Source of the DNA: Protonemura montana | Lineage: Eukaryota > Arthropoda > Insecta > Plecoptera > Nemouridae | Assembly: GCA_947568835.1 (NCBI GenBank) | Contig: OX387603.1 | Span: forward strand, 22,592,651-22,656,650 | Reading direction: 5' to 3' | Length of the DNA stretch: 64,000 nt | Shown here: one piece after another, positions 46,459 through 59,616 of the stretch | Layout of the letters: each line of letters starts with the position of its first letter | Numbering within the stretch: the first letter of the stretch is position 1 | The notes under the pieces: generated by a model | Told to the model about the DNA's origin: nothing | The model's database searches: none | What the model saw: the letters and a program-made list of their open reading frames with translations, nothing else | Program-made: the position numbers and the translations under genes

Positions 46459-46540
46459 GCCAGGTTGGCCGAGTGGTCTAAGGCGCCAGACTTAAGTTCT
46501 GGTACCCTCTGGGTGCGTGGGTTCGAACCCCACACCTGGC
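46459..46540 (+). tRNA. tRNA-Leu, anticodon TAA
   Basis: A complete 82-base cloverleaf. The acceptor stem pairs GCCAGGT with ACCTGGC. The A box is TGGCCGAGTGG and the B box GGTTCGAACCC. The anticodon stem CCAGA/TCTGG encloses the loop CTTAAGT, with anticodon TAA at 46493-46495. The long variable arm (CCCTCTGGG-type) is typical of leucine tRNAs. There is no intron. A run of T beginning at 46544 is the expected RNA polymerase III terminator. Confidence 0.95.
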
Positions 46541-49500
46541 ATACTTTTTTAATTCGGTAGTTAATCCTGTAAAAAACAAATCTGATGCCATCTGTTTTCG
46601 AAATATGCACAGCAACGATGGTAACCGAATTATGACGATTTGCTTGTCTTGTGTGTGCTCCTCTTACATCTCGTCAGGATGACTTACTTAGCTGGAGAAG
46701 TCGCCAGTGTTTCTCCGTTACTATCAACAGTCGTCATGGAATTGTTTGCTCGTGGTTTGTATGTTATAAGTCTATCTTATGAAGTTGCAAAAAAAATGAA
46801 AAGTAAATAAAATATTGGCAAAAAAAAAACAAGCATTCAGATCATTCATACGAAAACTAAATTTCCCGAAAATGTTAGGTGTAAATTTCGTCCCTAGTTT
46901 GTTTTCATTTTAACACGGTCCCTGTGAAATGTGTGACGTGTACGCATGTGCGTTGTACAGCTTTTGGCTCTTGCAAGTTGACCTTTGCTGACCCAAATGC
47001 GAATAATTTAACCTTAGAATGACCCCGCCAATGTCACGTTCCTGGTCTGCTCGTTCGAAACGGGGTTGTGAACCCTGTCACGACCTTCAACTCTTGTCAC
47101 CCAGCCAACTCTGTAGGAACCTCCCACCCACCCTTGTTATGTCCGATCCCTTAATATGTCTTATCTTGTCTTAACTATATATCTTATCAGTATCACTAAA
47201 CAAGTATTCACCATTCTTGCTTATCTCGAAAATGTAGACCTAAACTAAGAATGCGAGAATAGCAGTTAGATTAACCCGCACAACAGCCGAGTATCGCAAA
47301 ATGTATACCTATTACGAAAATTAAGCAGCTGTCATAAGTGACCAGGGCCCAAGGTTTTTTATAGTACTACTCCACAAGTAGTATTCACAGTAGTATTCCA
47401 CAAACCTTGACCAGGGCCTAATTTTTGCAAACTTCAAGCGCCTTTGTTCTCTCCCCCCCCCCCCTCTCCTCTACCCTTCGGCTGCACACGAGGGTTTCCA
47501 AGGGTCTCGTTGTGCCTCCCCGTGTTTTGCAAACTGCGTCGACGCGATCGATCCTGGCGAACGGCGACGTCGCACTTGGGCGCCGAGTCCGGCGTCGTTG
47601 GCCGATTCGTCATTGGAAAGTGTTTCGGCGGCAGAGAACACCTTTGACAGGGGTGAGAAGTGCCATATGGTGCGTATAGATGTATAATATTATGCATATA
47701 CAAACCGTTTACTTCGAGCGGCTCATAAATTGAAAAATAAACATGTGTTCCTGTGTGTGTGTGTGTGTGTGAGTGAGTGTTACTAGCGCTTTAGAACGTA
47801 TTTGTTGATGTGATCCTTCTAGGTTGAGGCTTTAGTAGGTAGCTAGACATAAATGCGGATCCTGTCTTTTTCATTACACCTATACTGCAGTGTTCCTGTC
47901 GTGTTTGGCACTATCTTTTGATCGCTGACAGCAAACAAAACACCGTAGTCTATTGTAGATAAATGCATCAACTCGTGCATGCAACTCAAGCGTATGATTC
48001 TAGGGAGCAAGAAATATTTCAGGTATAGAAGGGGGCGGGGATAGCATGTGAAAATAAATTTCTACAAAATACTGCATGAGATTTTGTATTACTAGAAACA
48101 ACTAATAACTAATAATCCACCTAGGAGAGGATCGGAGTTCCGAGTCCTTGGCAGGGCAGCAATTTTTGGGAGGTTAATATTGTTCTAATATTAGAATTAT
48201 CTGTTTAGGTATTTACCACATAATGTTGATAATATCCTATTGTGGTTAATCGCCTCCCGGTTCCGGTAAAATGCATAGAAAGCTTTGTAAATCATAAATA
48301 TGACTTTATGTACGTCAATGAGAATACATCGATGCAATTATAGACCCCCTTTTTGCGTCTAGATGTGTACCTTCCACGTTTTGGTGTTCAAATCGCACAG
48401 GTATCGGCACCCACTGTTAGCATGCCTCTCCACGGTTCAGTCGGTAACAATGCATATTCGGACTCATTCTTGTCCAACCTCATTCTCATCCCTAACCGAG
48501 CAGAATTTAGAGGTAGGATCTGTTGGGTATGAGGAGCGTATGGGATTGGCAAGGGCATGTAAGAAGAATGGTAGGTGTACGTGTGTCTTGCCTCGCCGCC
48601 GCTCAGTTGCCATTTCGGTATCGCGTAGTGAGGTTCGGTTAGAGTTTCCGTCTTGTTCGTGTGAATCATTAGACTTTTCAATGTCGCTGGTGTGATGGAT
48701 AGTCGGCAGTTCTGTCTGCTTTGACTGTCGGCTGATTTGATAAACTTTCTTGTAAGTTGACTGTATAGTGGAGTGGGCCGAGCTAGCGTGTTGTTTCGAA
48801 GGTAATTTGAGGTAATGAAGTGATTTGTCGATTGTTAGAGATACCAAAGAGCTAAAATAAGATAATTCGAAGTGGGTACCTACCCAACATAAATTAGCGG
48901 TAAAAATGTGATGTATTGTCTGTAAAAGGATAGACGTGGAAAAGTAAGGCATAAAAGAGTTTATAGCTTAAAAAACAGCTTCGAAGAAGTGTTGCTTTTC
49001 GTACTATGAAATTGAAAGGGATGCTACGGACCTGTACACTCACAGATTGGCTGGCTCGGAAGTCGATAAGGTTAGACGATTTTCATCTAGTGAATTCTTC
49101 AGCGTGGGATTGGGTGTTGCTCAAAGGTACTCAGCACCATTTAAGCACTTCTGCAATTATCATGGCAGGTACAGATTGCAACCAGCCAACGCGATTCGCA
49201 CAAGGAAATTTGTGCTGAGTCCAAAACATGTAGCGGTCACGCTCGAAAGATGATGTTGTTTGTTTCGCAGAAAGAGATGCATTAACAAATCATGTCTTTG
49301 TAAAAAAATGCGCAATTGCATTAGAAGCGCATTTCTGCATTCCGTTCAAGTAAGTACGTACAGTGACAAGGTTGCATTTTATTATTTTCCTGAGAGCAAT
49401 AATACGACTTAGCAATCGCAGGGGATACCTATAATATTATAACATATTATAACATATTTAAACATACCTGTAATAAAATTGCGAATCAGCAGCGTCATCT

Positions 49501-52082
49501 TACTTAAGAAATCAGAGAGCATTGTCATTTGTTTGCACTGATAAGAGAGAAGAAACAAATTCAAGTAATTCCAAAAAAAACATCGCACAATTTTGACCTT
49601 TAAGCAACATTTTTTTTTCTACAATTAATTACCAATCTATGATTGATGTCGAAAAAACTCTATCGACACCTTGAAATTCATGTAAAAAGTATCTTACGGT
49701 ATGGATCTTTGAATTCATTGATCACACTTGGTCTAACTCGCGTCACATGGGCCGATAAAATCCTGAATATAAATTGTCAGCTGGCTCGAGCTCCCCTTTA
49801 GTTCCTTCCCATCGCTATCCTGGCGCAGATGTGCAGGCAGCGACGCATACTAGCTGCGAACTATTTAGTTTAGTGTCGACAAGCTATTGCTTCGGTTGGT
49901 AGCCGCCGGCAGCTACCAACGAATGCGATTGCACCAACAGTTTAATTGCAAGTATTATGTTTGTGCATGTGCAGCTACTTTAGAGAGCAGCCAAATTGGT
50001 TAGGTGAGTGTACACATGCTAGTGATGCATTAAAAATACGTCCTGACGTGCATCTATTTGCGTCGCTGTGCGTTTGTTACTTGTCAATGTTACACGTGTA
50101 AAATCTTGAATCGATTCTGGCTGCCGACAGCCTTGTTAATATTATTGATGTTATCTGATATCGTAAATATTTGGGCTCTGAATTTGAGATAACACACATC
50201 GGAGTAGGTTAGGCTTTATAGAAATTGTTTCTATGTTAGAGAAGGATTTTTTTTGCTCAAATCGATTTTCGTCAGTGGCGTGGATATTATGATAGGGGTG
50301 TTTGGGAATGTTTCCCGTTAGGTGGGAGACGTTCGACATGCACGTTGGGATGATGTGTTGTTAGAGTCAGCCCATGGAACCGTGGACATATGCGACAGAA
50401 TATGCTCACACAAAATGTACCATCTTTAAAAAAATTGTATAGTGTATCAAACTAACCAGCATTGCCGAAAACTCTTTTGAACGTAACTGGTTTCGATCGG
50501 TTCTTGTCTATTTTTGCGAATGTTTAAGCTATATTTCACAATGTGGACGGTCGATTTTATCTCCATAAAACGCTAAGGATCACTCCAAATCACTGTTATC
50601 GATTCTCTGTTTCCAGTTAGTAAATCGGGAGTAAAGTTCATAAAATCACAATAACTAAGATTCTGTGATCTATGTGATACTGTGATTTCTCTGGCGATTT
50701 TCGAAAACTAACTGGATTCACTGAGCTAGTCAAGAAGTTTTACCGTATCTACCTCCGCAACTGCAACAATATAACAGCTCTGTGCGTTCCAAGAGTACTG
50801 TCCCAGCAAAAAAAATGTACTGTACCTAATTTAAGCCTTGTGAAGCCAGTGAATCCAGAAAGATTTCAAAAGCAATTTTATTGGTTGGTTTAGCTGGATT
50901 CACCAGGACTAGCTCTGTAGTCCGCCGTTGTGGTGCGGACTCTCAGTGGTCGCTCAATGGCATCCTTTCATGCGCGCATCGCTCATTTACAAATTGGATA
51001 ATTGTCAATCAAAAATTGAATGAGGTCATGACAGAGAAGACATAACACATCCTTAAATTGATGTAAAATGCTACATGCACATAACGCTTGTAACAGAACA
51101 GGACGCTAACCTATGCAAATAACAACAATTAAAATCGAATGAAAAATTATGTTTCCATCACTGTGTCACTAATTGCAGATTATCTTACAATAATGGTTCA
51201 AATAATCCACTGATTTTGTTTATACATTACCTCATTGCCCACGTTCTAGGTCATATCAAATTTCGTCTACAAAACCGAAAGTAATTATCTCCACTTATAA
51301 ACGTAATTAGTTGATAAAGCATCGAGTGTTATCATCGAATCGGTTTTGATTGAGTGTCTGGGACCAAAGATGAACATGTGCGATCAAAAAATACAAACAA
51401 AACAAATTCCTTGCGCAATTTGTTAATTTATTGACGTAGCTTGCAAATATAAACCCAGAAGCCAGTTCGATGTCGATCGATCAATAGGCCAATCTATTAG
51501 GCATACCCTGTTCAATAATAGTCAAAAAGCTTCTGTCATTGGGTTCAAAGCTTGCGTCACGGATGCCAAAACAGCGGATGTCAGAAGCATCCTACCTTCA
51601 TCGGAGATGGGTTGTTTATTGATAGCTGCTTTAAATAATGAAATTGTAACATAAACCAAGTTAATTAGCAGAAAAGTTAAATAATCAGAACCATGTATGG
51701 CAATAACAAGGAAGAATAGGCTGAAACTGGGGCGACTTGGCTATGCCGTCGATTGAAACTGCCACATCCAGGAAATCCGGCGACTCCGGATCGAGCCCGT
51801 ATACCATCATAAGTAATGCCACCAGCCTGCAATTACTATTGTTTTCAGTTATGTGTTATTGGTACTCTATACCGTTGAGTGTGCCATACATTTGTCGAAG
51901 CATGAAGTCACCAGCCGAATCTGCGAAGTTTTCGTGTTTGGAACTGATGGTTCTTCCTCACAATTCCCGGTTCTTGTTCACATTAAGACAACTTATTGTT
52001 CACCCCACTCTTTTAATATGAACTTCGTGGTAAACTGTCGTATGCAGTCCCCATTTTTACCTATTTTTTTTCCTTTTTTCAG
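46541..52082. other. Gene-poor region upstream of AGPAT
   Basis: About 5.5 kb with no recognised coding exon. It contains a C run near 47453, a short GC-rich patch at about 47460-47640 and a (GT)n microsatellite at 47752. A donor-like TTAG/GTGAGTG site near 50004 could end a 5' noncoding exon of AGPAT, but this is weak. A 162-codon minus-strand frame at 48464-48952 has no recognisable similarity. Confidence 0.55.
47752..47771. repeat. (GT)n microsatellite
   Basis: About ten GT units followed by degenerate GAGT units; a simple dinucleotide repeat. Confidence 0.9.
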
Positions 52083-52085
52083 ACC

Positions 52086-55000
52086 ATGGCGGAAGTACAG
52101 AGCCACTCCCAGTGGAGCTGGACCTTCCTGGGTGCGATCCTCCTCATCTCGCTGTTCCTGCTCTTCAGGTCGAACAAATTCATGAGGTTCCAAGGGCACT
52201 TCGTCATCTATGTGGGCATCGTGTCGACGATGGCTGTGGGCTGCATGCCCCTGTTTATGCTCAACCCTAAGAACGTAAAGAATTGTCTGTAAGTTTACCA
52301 AGAGTCTTGTCCAACTGCCTCCAGGGCCTCAGAAGTAAGAAGTATTTTTACGAGAACGAGGTTGCGGGAAAGTCGTAACGTAACCTATTAAGCTTTTGGA
52401 TACCTGATTATGTCGTGGTTTGCTGTATCACTCGAGAAGGCGCTACTAATAATTTAAAAGTATATTCTGAAAGTATATGTTTGTGAATTGGAAAGGTGTA
52501 AGCTGCAATATTAGTCATCAAATCGCAATCCTCTCTGTGATCATCTCATACTAGAACCTACAGGTCATACAGTCATAGGTCTATATAGGTCTATGACTAC
52601 GCCAAGAGATTCGTCATTCTCAAATATTTTATGCCAGAATCGTGGTTCGGTTCTTGTCGAGAACGTTTCAGAGTTTGAAACCAACGCTGTGATCTTAGGA
52701 CTCCTACAAATTCTTAAAAACAAACACCACAATCTTGTCAATAGCATTGTATTGATAACTCAAAGTCCGGGTTTGACACAATGCCGGCCAAGGGCCATGC
52801 TTACTGCTTTGTCATTATAAACATGCGCACAACAATCGAGCTTCACTAAAGTCATATCTCCTTCGCCTATTTACGCGCCAATCATTTCCTGCCGATTGCT
52901 AAATTATTGTTGATGGCTTTAGGCAAATCACGTCGAAAAAGCAGGCAGGTCCGCGGCGTGTGGTGCTATGCCCTAACAGGCCTAATTCAGTAATTAAGGT
53001 ACCGATTTGGAACTGATAATGAGATGGCCGAGGGCCTTAAGCGCTGTGCTAAAACATGTCGTTACACGTGTCGATAATCGATTGATAAACACATCGATCG
53101 ATCGTTAACAATGGGTCAAAATAGTCACGGACCTACATGTATGTAGTACCTACATGCTGACTCAGTTCGCCATCATTGTCATCGTATGCTCGTGTCTTAA
53201 TCATATATTCCATTCAATAAACAAATTTAAAATGTCTTCGCTACACTAAAAAATAGTAATTTCAATCTAAAAAGCATTTTTTTCCAGGGCGTGTTGCAGA
53301 TCAGCAGATCACAGTAATCAGCTTCAGATGATATATCTAAAAAATAATGGCTTTTTGAAATCGAAATCCTTTCGCTGGAGAACGACTTTAGCTTTTCTTT
53401 TTGAATCTTTGAATGACAAAAAGGTTCTAAGCTCCGGTTGCGAGCAGTTTGCTCTCGTTCAATGTCATTCACATCGCATAATACCTGGCGAAAACAAGAG
53501 CTTCGACAAATAAAGGAGCCTTCTAAGTTGTGCAGTGCAGCGCATTATGTAAGCACCAGCTGAGGCACGCTATGCTCTGAGCAACGAACTCGTATCTTGG
53601 ATCAAATTGCCACAATATAAGATTTGCAAAAGGCCGAGAGCGTCTGAAAAGTGAGCGATACTAACCGGTCAGCGTTTTTGCCATGACCGACATACCAGTA
53701 CTCCAAATGGAGTTTTGCAAAAACGTAGAAAACAATGTGCATTTCCCACTTGGCGGCTTTCCAGACATACCGAAATGTAGAAAAAAACACTTCAAACCAT
53801 CGGTTTTGAAATATTTAATTACATTTTTAAAGTGAGAGGAAACTGGCGCTCGCGTGTAATAAAATCCATCCGTGCGTTCTCGGACAAGGTTCGAGTTCGT
53901 CAGTAAAAACTTCCAGATCCCTGGCTTCGCTATTAAAAAAGCGCGTCTGGTCCTCAAATAGCTGTGGTACTGAAGGCCGTCGTGGCTGTTCCTTGTTGCA
54001 GCTACGTCTCGTACTTCTTGAGACACATCACCAAGTTACTAGGCATCACTTGGGAGCTTCGCAACAGAGAGATTCTCGAGGTGGAGCGCGGGGGAGTGAT
54101 CGTCGCCAACCACCAGTCCTCTCTGGACATCCTTGGTGAGTGACGTGATCCTGGATACGCCTCGTATGGACAACCCTGCGTCGCAGGACATGGACCAAAG
54201 ACCACATGGACCGTTGAAATAGATAGTCGCGGGACTACGCGGTCGCGAAAGGATTTGCATGGGTTTCAAAATATCACAGCCATGGAACATGACAGGAGGG
54301 CACTTCTGATCTTGTGTATCTAAAGTTAAAGCGATGATTCTATAATTTTTTTGGAAACTAGGACAGGTAATCACCCTGTGTATTAATTAGTAATCCAAAC
54401 GCATGTAGATACTCATTATCGCCGATTGAACATACAAATCGTCGGCTCTTGGCAAGAACATCAAGATTTTCAATGTTTGGTCCTGTGTACTAATTTCGAC
54501 CCAAAAATCGCTCAACCACTGTGAGCATCACATTTTTCCTAACTTAGTTGCCAATAAATGTGACTGTTATCCATTTCTCGGCATTTCCAAAGAAATCTGT
54601 GTTAAATCGGAAACTTTTAGGTTGTTGTCCTCGGCGTACACTTTCCTTGAACCAGACTTTAATATTTCACAACTACCTTGGGCTAGACCCATATCATTTT
54701 TAGTACTATTTCCTTGCGGCCCACAAAAGCCCGTGGACACATGTTCAGGGTCGTATTAAGGGTTCCTGGCTCCCTGACCCAGTGAAGAGTCCAGACCTGT
54801 CATCTACTGAAGCTTTGTCCATTGCAAATGTTCACTGTCCATCGAAAATGTTCTCTGTCCAACCCAGCTCCCATTTTCCACCGTCCTTAAAACCATGGCC
54901 ATATCAGACCGTTCCCGCATTGACGTCTACCTTATGTCTCCAGGGATGTTCAACATGTGGGACGCGATGGGCAAGTGCGCCGCGGTGGCCCGCAAAGAGG

Positions 55001-56390
55001 TGTTTTACGTGTGGCCGTTTGGGCTCGCCGCCTGGCTGGCAGGGGTGGTCTTCATCGACAGGGTGCACCCCACCAAAGCCAAAGAGCAGCTCAACAAGGC
55101 AGCAAATCTCATGCACACTGAGAAGGTAGGACACAGGGAGGGTGATAGTCGGTGATAACGGCGGAAAGGAGACAAGACAAAATTGAGGAGTGGTAGAAAT
55201 GTCGGTCTCGGTCTTCTTTTATATGGGCAGTAAAAATTCGTTGATAATGGGAAGTAATAGGAAATTGAGGATGGTATCTGTTTTTTAAGTTTAAATGTAT
55301 GGATATGTTTGGTTTCTTGGTATTGTTCTCCTTAAATCAGTGCTTGTTAGCCTATTCTATTTTAAAAGCATCCCAGTCCCCAGACTAGGGCATGGCAAAC
55401 ATGACAGACATAACAACACTTTACAAGTAGTTACTACAAGATCACTTGCGAGTGGGCAAGAATTCGGAGCGTTTCATAATTTACTGCCGACTCGACGAAG
55501 GTAGGTCAGCACCAGATAGGCAATTAGCTAAGGTCGAGTTGTGATTGCTAAGAGAAAGTTGCATTGAAAGGGTAATCACTGAGAAGAAGATGCCATAAAG
55601 AGACACTAAGTGATGAAGGGGGTTACTTTTTACTAGGGTAGGAAACTAAACATTCTTCTGGCATTCATTCGACAGTTAAGTCTAGACTGTGGCCTACTCC
55701 CACTTACAAACCAAGATTGCTGTCATCTCGTTATCTGCCTAGGGAGTGTTTCATGATGTGTTTGTTGTGTTTACAGACCAAACTGTGGATGTTCCCAGAA
55801 GGAACTCGGAATAGGAAGGGCATTTCGTTACTACCCTTCAAGAAGGGCGCCTTTCGAGTGGCCATCACTTGTCAGGTACCCCTCCTGCCCGTCGTGTTCT
55901 CGCCGTACTACTTTATCGACGAGGAAAAGTACATCTTTGGCTCAGGTACACGATACTTACATGGGTCGTCGTTCCCAGAAAATAAAAAGTAGTCCAACAT
56001 TGCATGTCATTCAAAGTTCAGGACACTCTAATTCAAATTCACTTTATTATATTTATTGGTAATGCAATATGATTCCCTAAATCTCTTGCCCCCCTCCATT
56101 TTATAAGTATAATAATAAACTCATAATCATTTGAAGTCATGCAACAAAGTGAATAGAGCAAAGTTCGCCAGCTAGTTAGCCTGGCCGGCGTACACGTAAG
56201 TACCGCGGGATGCCTAACGAGGTGTCTTGTTGCAGGCAAAGTGATCATGAAGGCGCTGCCGCCCATCCCCACGGAGGGCCTCACCATGGACGATCTCGAC
56301 GATCTAATGGAGAAGACGCGGTCCACCATGCTGGAGACCTTCAACACCCTCACTGAGGAGGTGCTGGCAGCCAAAAGGCCGCTGAACTAA
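52086..56390 (+). CDS. AGPAT: 1-acylglycerol-3-phosphate O-acyltransferase (LPAAT, AGPAT1/2 type), first copy
   Basis: A membrane enzyme of the endoplasmic reticulum that makes phosphatidic acid from lysophosphatidic acid. Exons are 52086-52288, 54002-54135, 54944-55125, 55777-55945 and 56236-56390, all in phase, giving 280 residues, the family length (AGPAT2 is 278). The ATG at 52086 follows an acceptor at 52082, so a noncoding first exon lies upstream. Two hydrophobic segments (about 13-27 and 40-58) precede the catalytic motif NHQSSLD (H105, D110). FPEGTR is at about 179-184. The substrate block PFKKGAFRVAI and VPLLPVVFSPY follow, and the end matches PPIPTEGLTMDDL of the family. A paralogous first exon is 11 kb downstream with the same splice phase. 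Confidence 0.94.
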
Positions 56391-57643
56391 GACACAGTTG
56401 ACGTCATTTCCGAAACGGCACTCGACCACAGCGGTTTTAGAATGCAGACGTCGTCGCAACTCAGGGGAATTTCGATAAAGTATTGATGATATTTTAATGG
56501 CACCAGTGTTTGATGGACTGAATGGCCGAAAGTGATAAAAGAGGCTGCATAATTTCAGAACATCCTCTGCTGTTTTAGCTGCGGACAGAGTGGGTATTTT
56601 TTTCGTCTACGAGGAACATTTTTGTAAGAATGATTGTAGTGTTATGGAACGTGTTCGGTTCATGCGAAGGGAACGTCAGTTTTGTCGTTATTGGTGTACG
56701 TACTCTGGTTACAGAATAATTATTCTAGTCTAATTGAGTATGATTGAGAACTGTAAAATTTGATTTAAATTTCAAATTGCAATAGGCATAGTATTTTCTG
56801 GTTGGGAACACTAATAACTTCTCAAAAATCCAATTGGGTGCGTTCATTTTTCTTCCTTCCTTTTGTTAATTCTTGTTAGAATTCGAAGTTTCTTCAAATT
56901 TTTATCGAGACTCTTCGATACCAAGATTCTTTTTCTGGGTAAATTATGCCTACAGTTTATATAAACTTAAATATAATCATAATTACACTATGTTAGTAAA
57001 TCTTTTACTACATATTCAACAATATATTTGCTATTGCAAAACAAATGTATCTTCCTGCCTGCTTACCAACCTAGATTTGAATCTGACAGTATTCTAATGG
57101 AACTAGTGGCCTACACAATATTCACACACCAACTCTAACAATATCTTGTCTACACAAAATTGGATTTGATGTATTGGAAAGGAATTGCATACTATTGTAT
57201 TTTGGGATTGTGCACAAATGGCCATTTTCGTGTACTTTATATGTGTGTTCTTCTTGCCATAAGTATGGATGACCCATGTCTTGCTGGTGACAGTTGGGAT
57301 TTAAATATTTTGATATTATTATGCCTGAATTAAATTTCAAAGGTTTTTGTCATTATTCGTAAATTATCCGTATGTTTTATTAATTTAATGAGTCACTATT
57401 TAATCAACTTCAAATTTGTATGTTGCACTACCAAAGAAGTTAGATAATAAACTTGAGATTCCTATTAATTTATCGCAATGTTTTTCGTTCTATTTATCAA
57501 TCGAAATTAGATATTTTCCAGTAGGTTCTGGATTTAAGAAAAAGAAACAAAAGTGCTGGCCATTTCGCCAGCACGAATCTAACTCGTTATACAAAATCTT
57601 GAAGCGTTCTTAATACAGTTTTTAAGTTAATAATTTTCTTGCA
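56391..57643. other. AGPAT 3' region
   Basis: Increasingly AT-rich sequence with no recognised coding exon. It presumably holds the AGPAT 3' untranslated region and the promoter of the small membrane-protein gene that follows. Confidence 0.5.
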
Positions 57644-58206
57644 ATGGCTGGTGGCATCGAAGCGACGGGACACTCCAATGGAGGTAGGATGTTGATTGAG
57701 ACTTAGTTGTTCGTTACCAGTAGATGTATGCGGTCCAAGACCTTTCCAAAATGCTCATCGACAAACTTGCATAGCCTTACGACATCATGATCGATTTTCA
57801 AACGTCTTAACGCACCCCACTAAAAACAGTTCTTCATAAATATTGAAACAGCTGGATAGCAATTATCTCGACATAGTAAAATGTAAACACGACGCCTTCT
57901 ATTCGTGTCCCGGGGATAGATTCTTGGAACTACTTCCTTGCCGTTTGGATGGTAGAGCTGTTACACCTGGCCCTCGTCCTGTTTATCCTGGTGCTGCCAT
58001 ACCTTTATGACACACGTCCTCGAGTGAAGAACTTCATGCGCTACCTGTTCGACCGGGGGAACCGACGCCCGACGCCCGAGACGACGCCGAGCCTGCGGGG
58101 GAAGTATGTGCAGGTGGTGCGACCGCGTGGTGAACCCATTACGGACCTTTACAGTCCGCGGTTCAGGCGAAATGCCGCCAGTGTAACAGCTGTTGACGAC
58201 GACTAG
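57644..58206 (+). CDS. Small single-pass membrane protein, family not recognised
   Basis: Two exons, 57644-57683 and 57920-58206, join in phase 1 across a 236-bp intron and encode 108 residues. The ATG at 57644 (GCAATGG) has a good context. The N-terminus MAGGIEATGHSNGDSW is followed by one long hydrophobic helix, about residues 20-43 (FLAVWMVELLHLALVLFILV). Next comes a basic patch (TRPRVKNFMRYLFDRGNRR). The tail is Pro/Thr/Arg-rich and ends in acidic VDDD. By the positive-inside rule the tail is probably cytosolic. AATAAA at 58314-58319 sits about 110 bases past the stop. The exon is GC-richer than its surroundings, which supports coding. I know no named family with this sequence. It lies between two AGPAT paralogues and might be lipid-related, but that is a guess from position. 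Confidence 0.65.
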
Positions 58207-58313
58207 AAACTAGCCGAAACAGCTGGATTAAAAGAAAAATTATAGTTGGCCAAACAACACAAAAAGAAATTAGATTGACATTTTTGTAAACAAATACTCG
58301 AACATTATTACGC

Positions 58314-58319
58314 CAATAA
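58314..58319 (+). terminator. Polyadenylation signal of the small membrane-protein gene
   Basis: Canonical AATAAA lies about 110 bases after the stop codon at 58206. Confidence 0.6.
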
Positions 58320-58790
58320 ATGAAACGTGCCCTCAAACATGTGTTTTAAAAGGTCGTTACACTGACCTTGGACGTTGATTTTTAATTGTGTCATACCTGT
58401 TATCTCAAGAGCCAAAATACTTTAAACATTTGGGAAAAGAAATTTATATTTTTTTAAATTGTTTTGGCTCTTTACTTAGATTTAAATTATGTGTATGCAC
58501 TTTTTCGGCCTGCAGCGACTAGACCCAGTGTAGTCCATCATATTCGTCTTAGGCCTATTGCCCAAACTGTTAGAGAACCAATAAAACATTCAATGCTCGT
58601 ATAAGCGTCACGGCGTTATCACCGGGCACAGTTTACGATAACAAGATTCCAATACTACACATTTTGAATCGAAAGGTCAATTAATCAGGTAGAATACCGA
58701 TAGCTAAGTGGATAGCAGGAAATATTTACGTAATGGTTTGATTCTGCATTGACAGATTACAGATGGGTACAGGGTTGATTGTTCTGTAAT

Positions 58791-59608
58791 CAGTGGCGTA
58801 ACTACCGGTAGGGCAGGCGGGGCGACCGCCCCCGGGCCCAGAGATTTTTCCCAGAAAGGGCGGCCCACGAGCGATTGCTCGTGGGCCCACCAAAAGGGGA
58901 AAAATTGGACGCGTTCCGTACTCAGGCCAGCCGACGAGCCTGTGCCCACGACCCCGTTAAATTTATTTGTTGTGTTTGCCAAAATAATTTTTAAGTTAAT
59001 ATTTGCATTTCAGGCACTCTCACTACCCCATTGAGGCTGTGGGACTTGCCTACTCCTGGTAATGGTAACATAGTAACTACGTTTCTACTACCGCTGAGTG
59101 CGTGTAGCCCATAGGCTACACACTCAACGCCTTACTTTTTGTCGGCGCAAAAGACCCAATTTGCGTTATTTTTGCGGGTATAGGCAACTTATTTTTACCA
59201 ACTGTGGGAAAAAAAGCTTTTACACTATTAAGTAGTTTAGTAGTTACCTACTTTTCACTGGGCTACGGTGGCTGATGGCAGTCACCGCGGGGACATCGCT
59301 AGGTCAACAAAAAACGTATTAAATGTGACAATTTAACAAGGAAGTGAAACAACTTTCTAACACCGGCAGCTTTTCGTGTCTACTGGTTCAAGTTTTCCCG
59401 TATGCAAAGAATTTTTTATTTCTAGTAACCATACTTTTACTGTATCTTTTTCAGCACTTGCAATTGAACGAATACAAATGTGTGCAATACAGAAACATTC
59501 CACTGGTAATTTTTCAGACCCCTTTAGTTTGGTGTAGGGGGGGGGGGGGGGGGGGGGGGCAACGGAAAATCTTGCCCCCGGACCCAGGGATTTCTAGTTA
59601 CGCCACTG
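58791..59608. mobile_element. 818-bp hAT-like non-autonomous element with 8-bp target duplication
   Basis: The ends are CAGTGGCGTAACTA and TAGTTACGCCACTG, perfect short terminal inverted repeats of hAT style. The 8-bp direct repeat TCTGTAAT flanks it at 58783-58790 and 59609-59616. The inside contains a GC-rich left block, an AT-rich middle and a run of about 23 G near the right end. There is no transposase frame. A shorter, older relative lies at 40111-40512. Confidence 0.92.
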
Positions 59609-59616
59609 TCTGTAAT

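Noticed and set aside
47425-47703. Short frames in the C-rich patch near 47450
   Set aside because: They are driven by a poly-C run and GC-rich composition; no conserved residues.
48464-48952. A 162-codon minus-strand frame
   Set aside because: Low-complexity, His/Ser/Thr-rich, no recognisable domain, no splice partner. A competing frame lies on the other strand.
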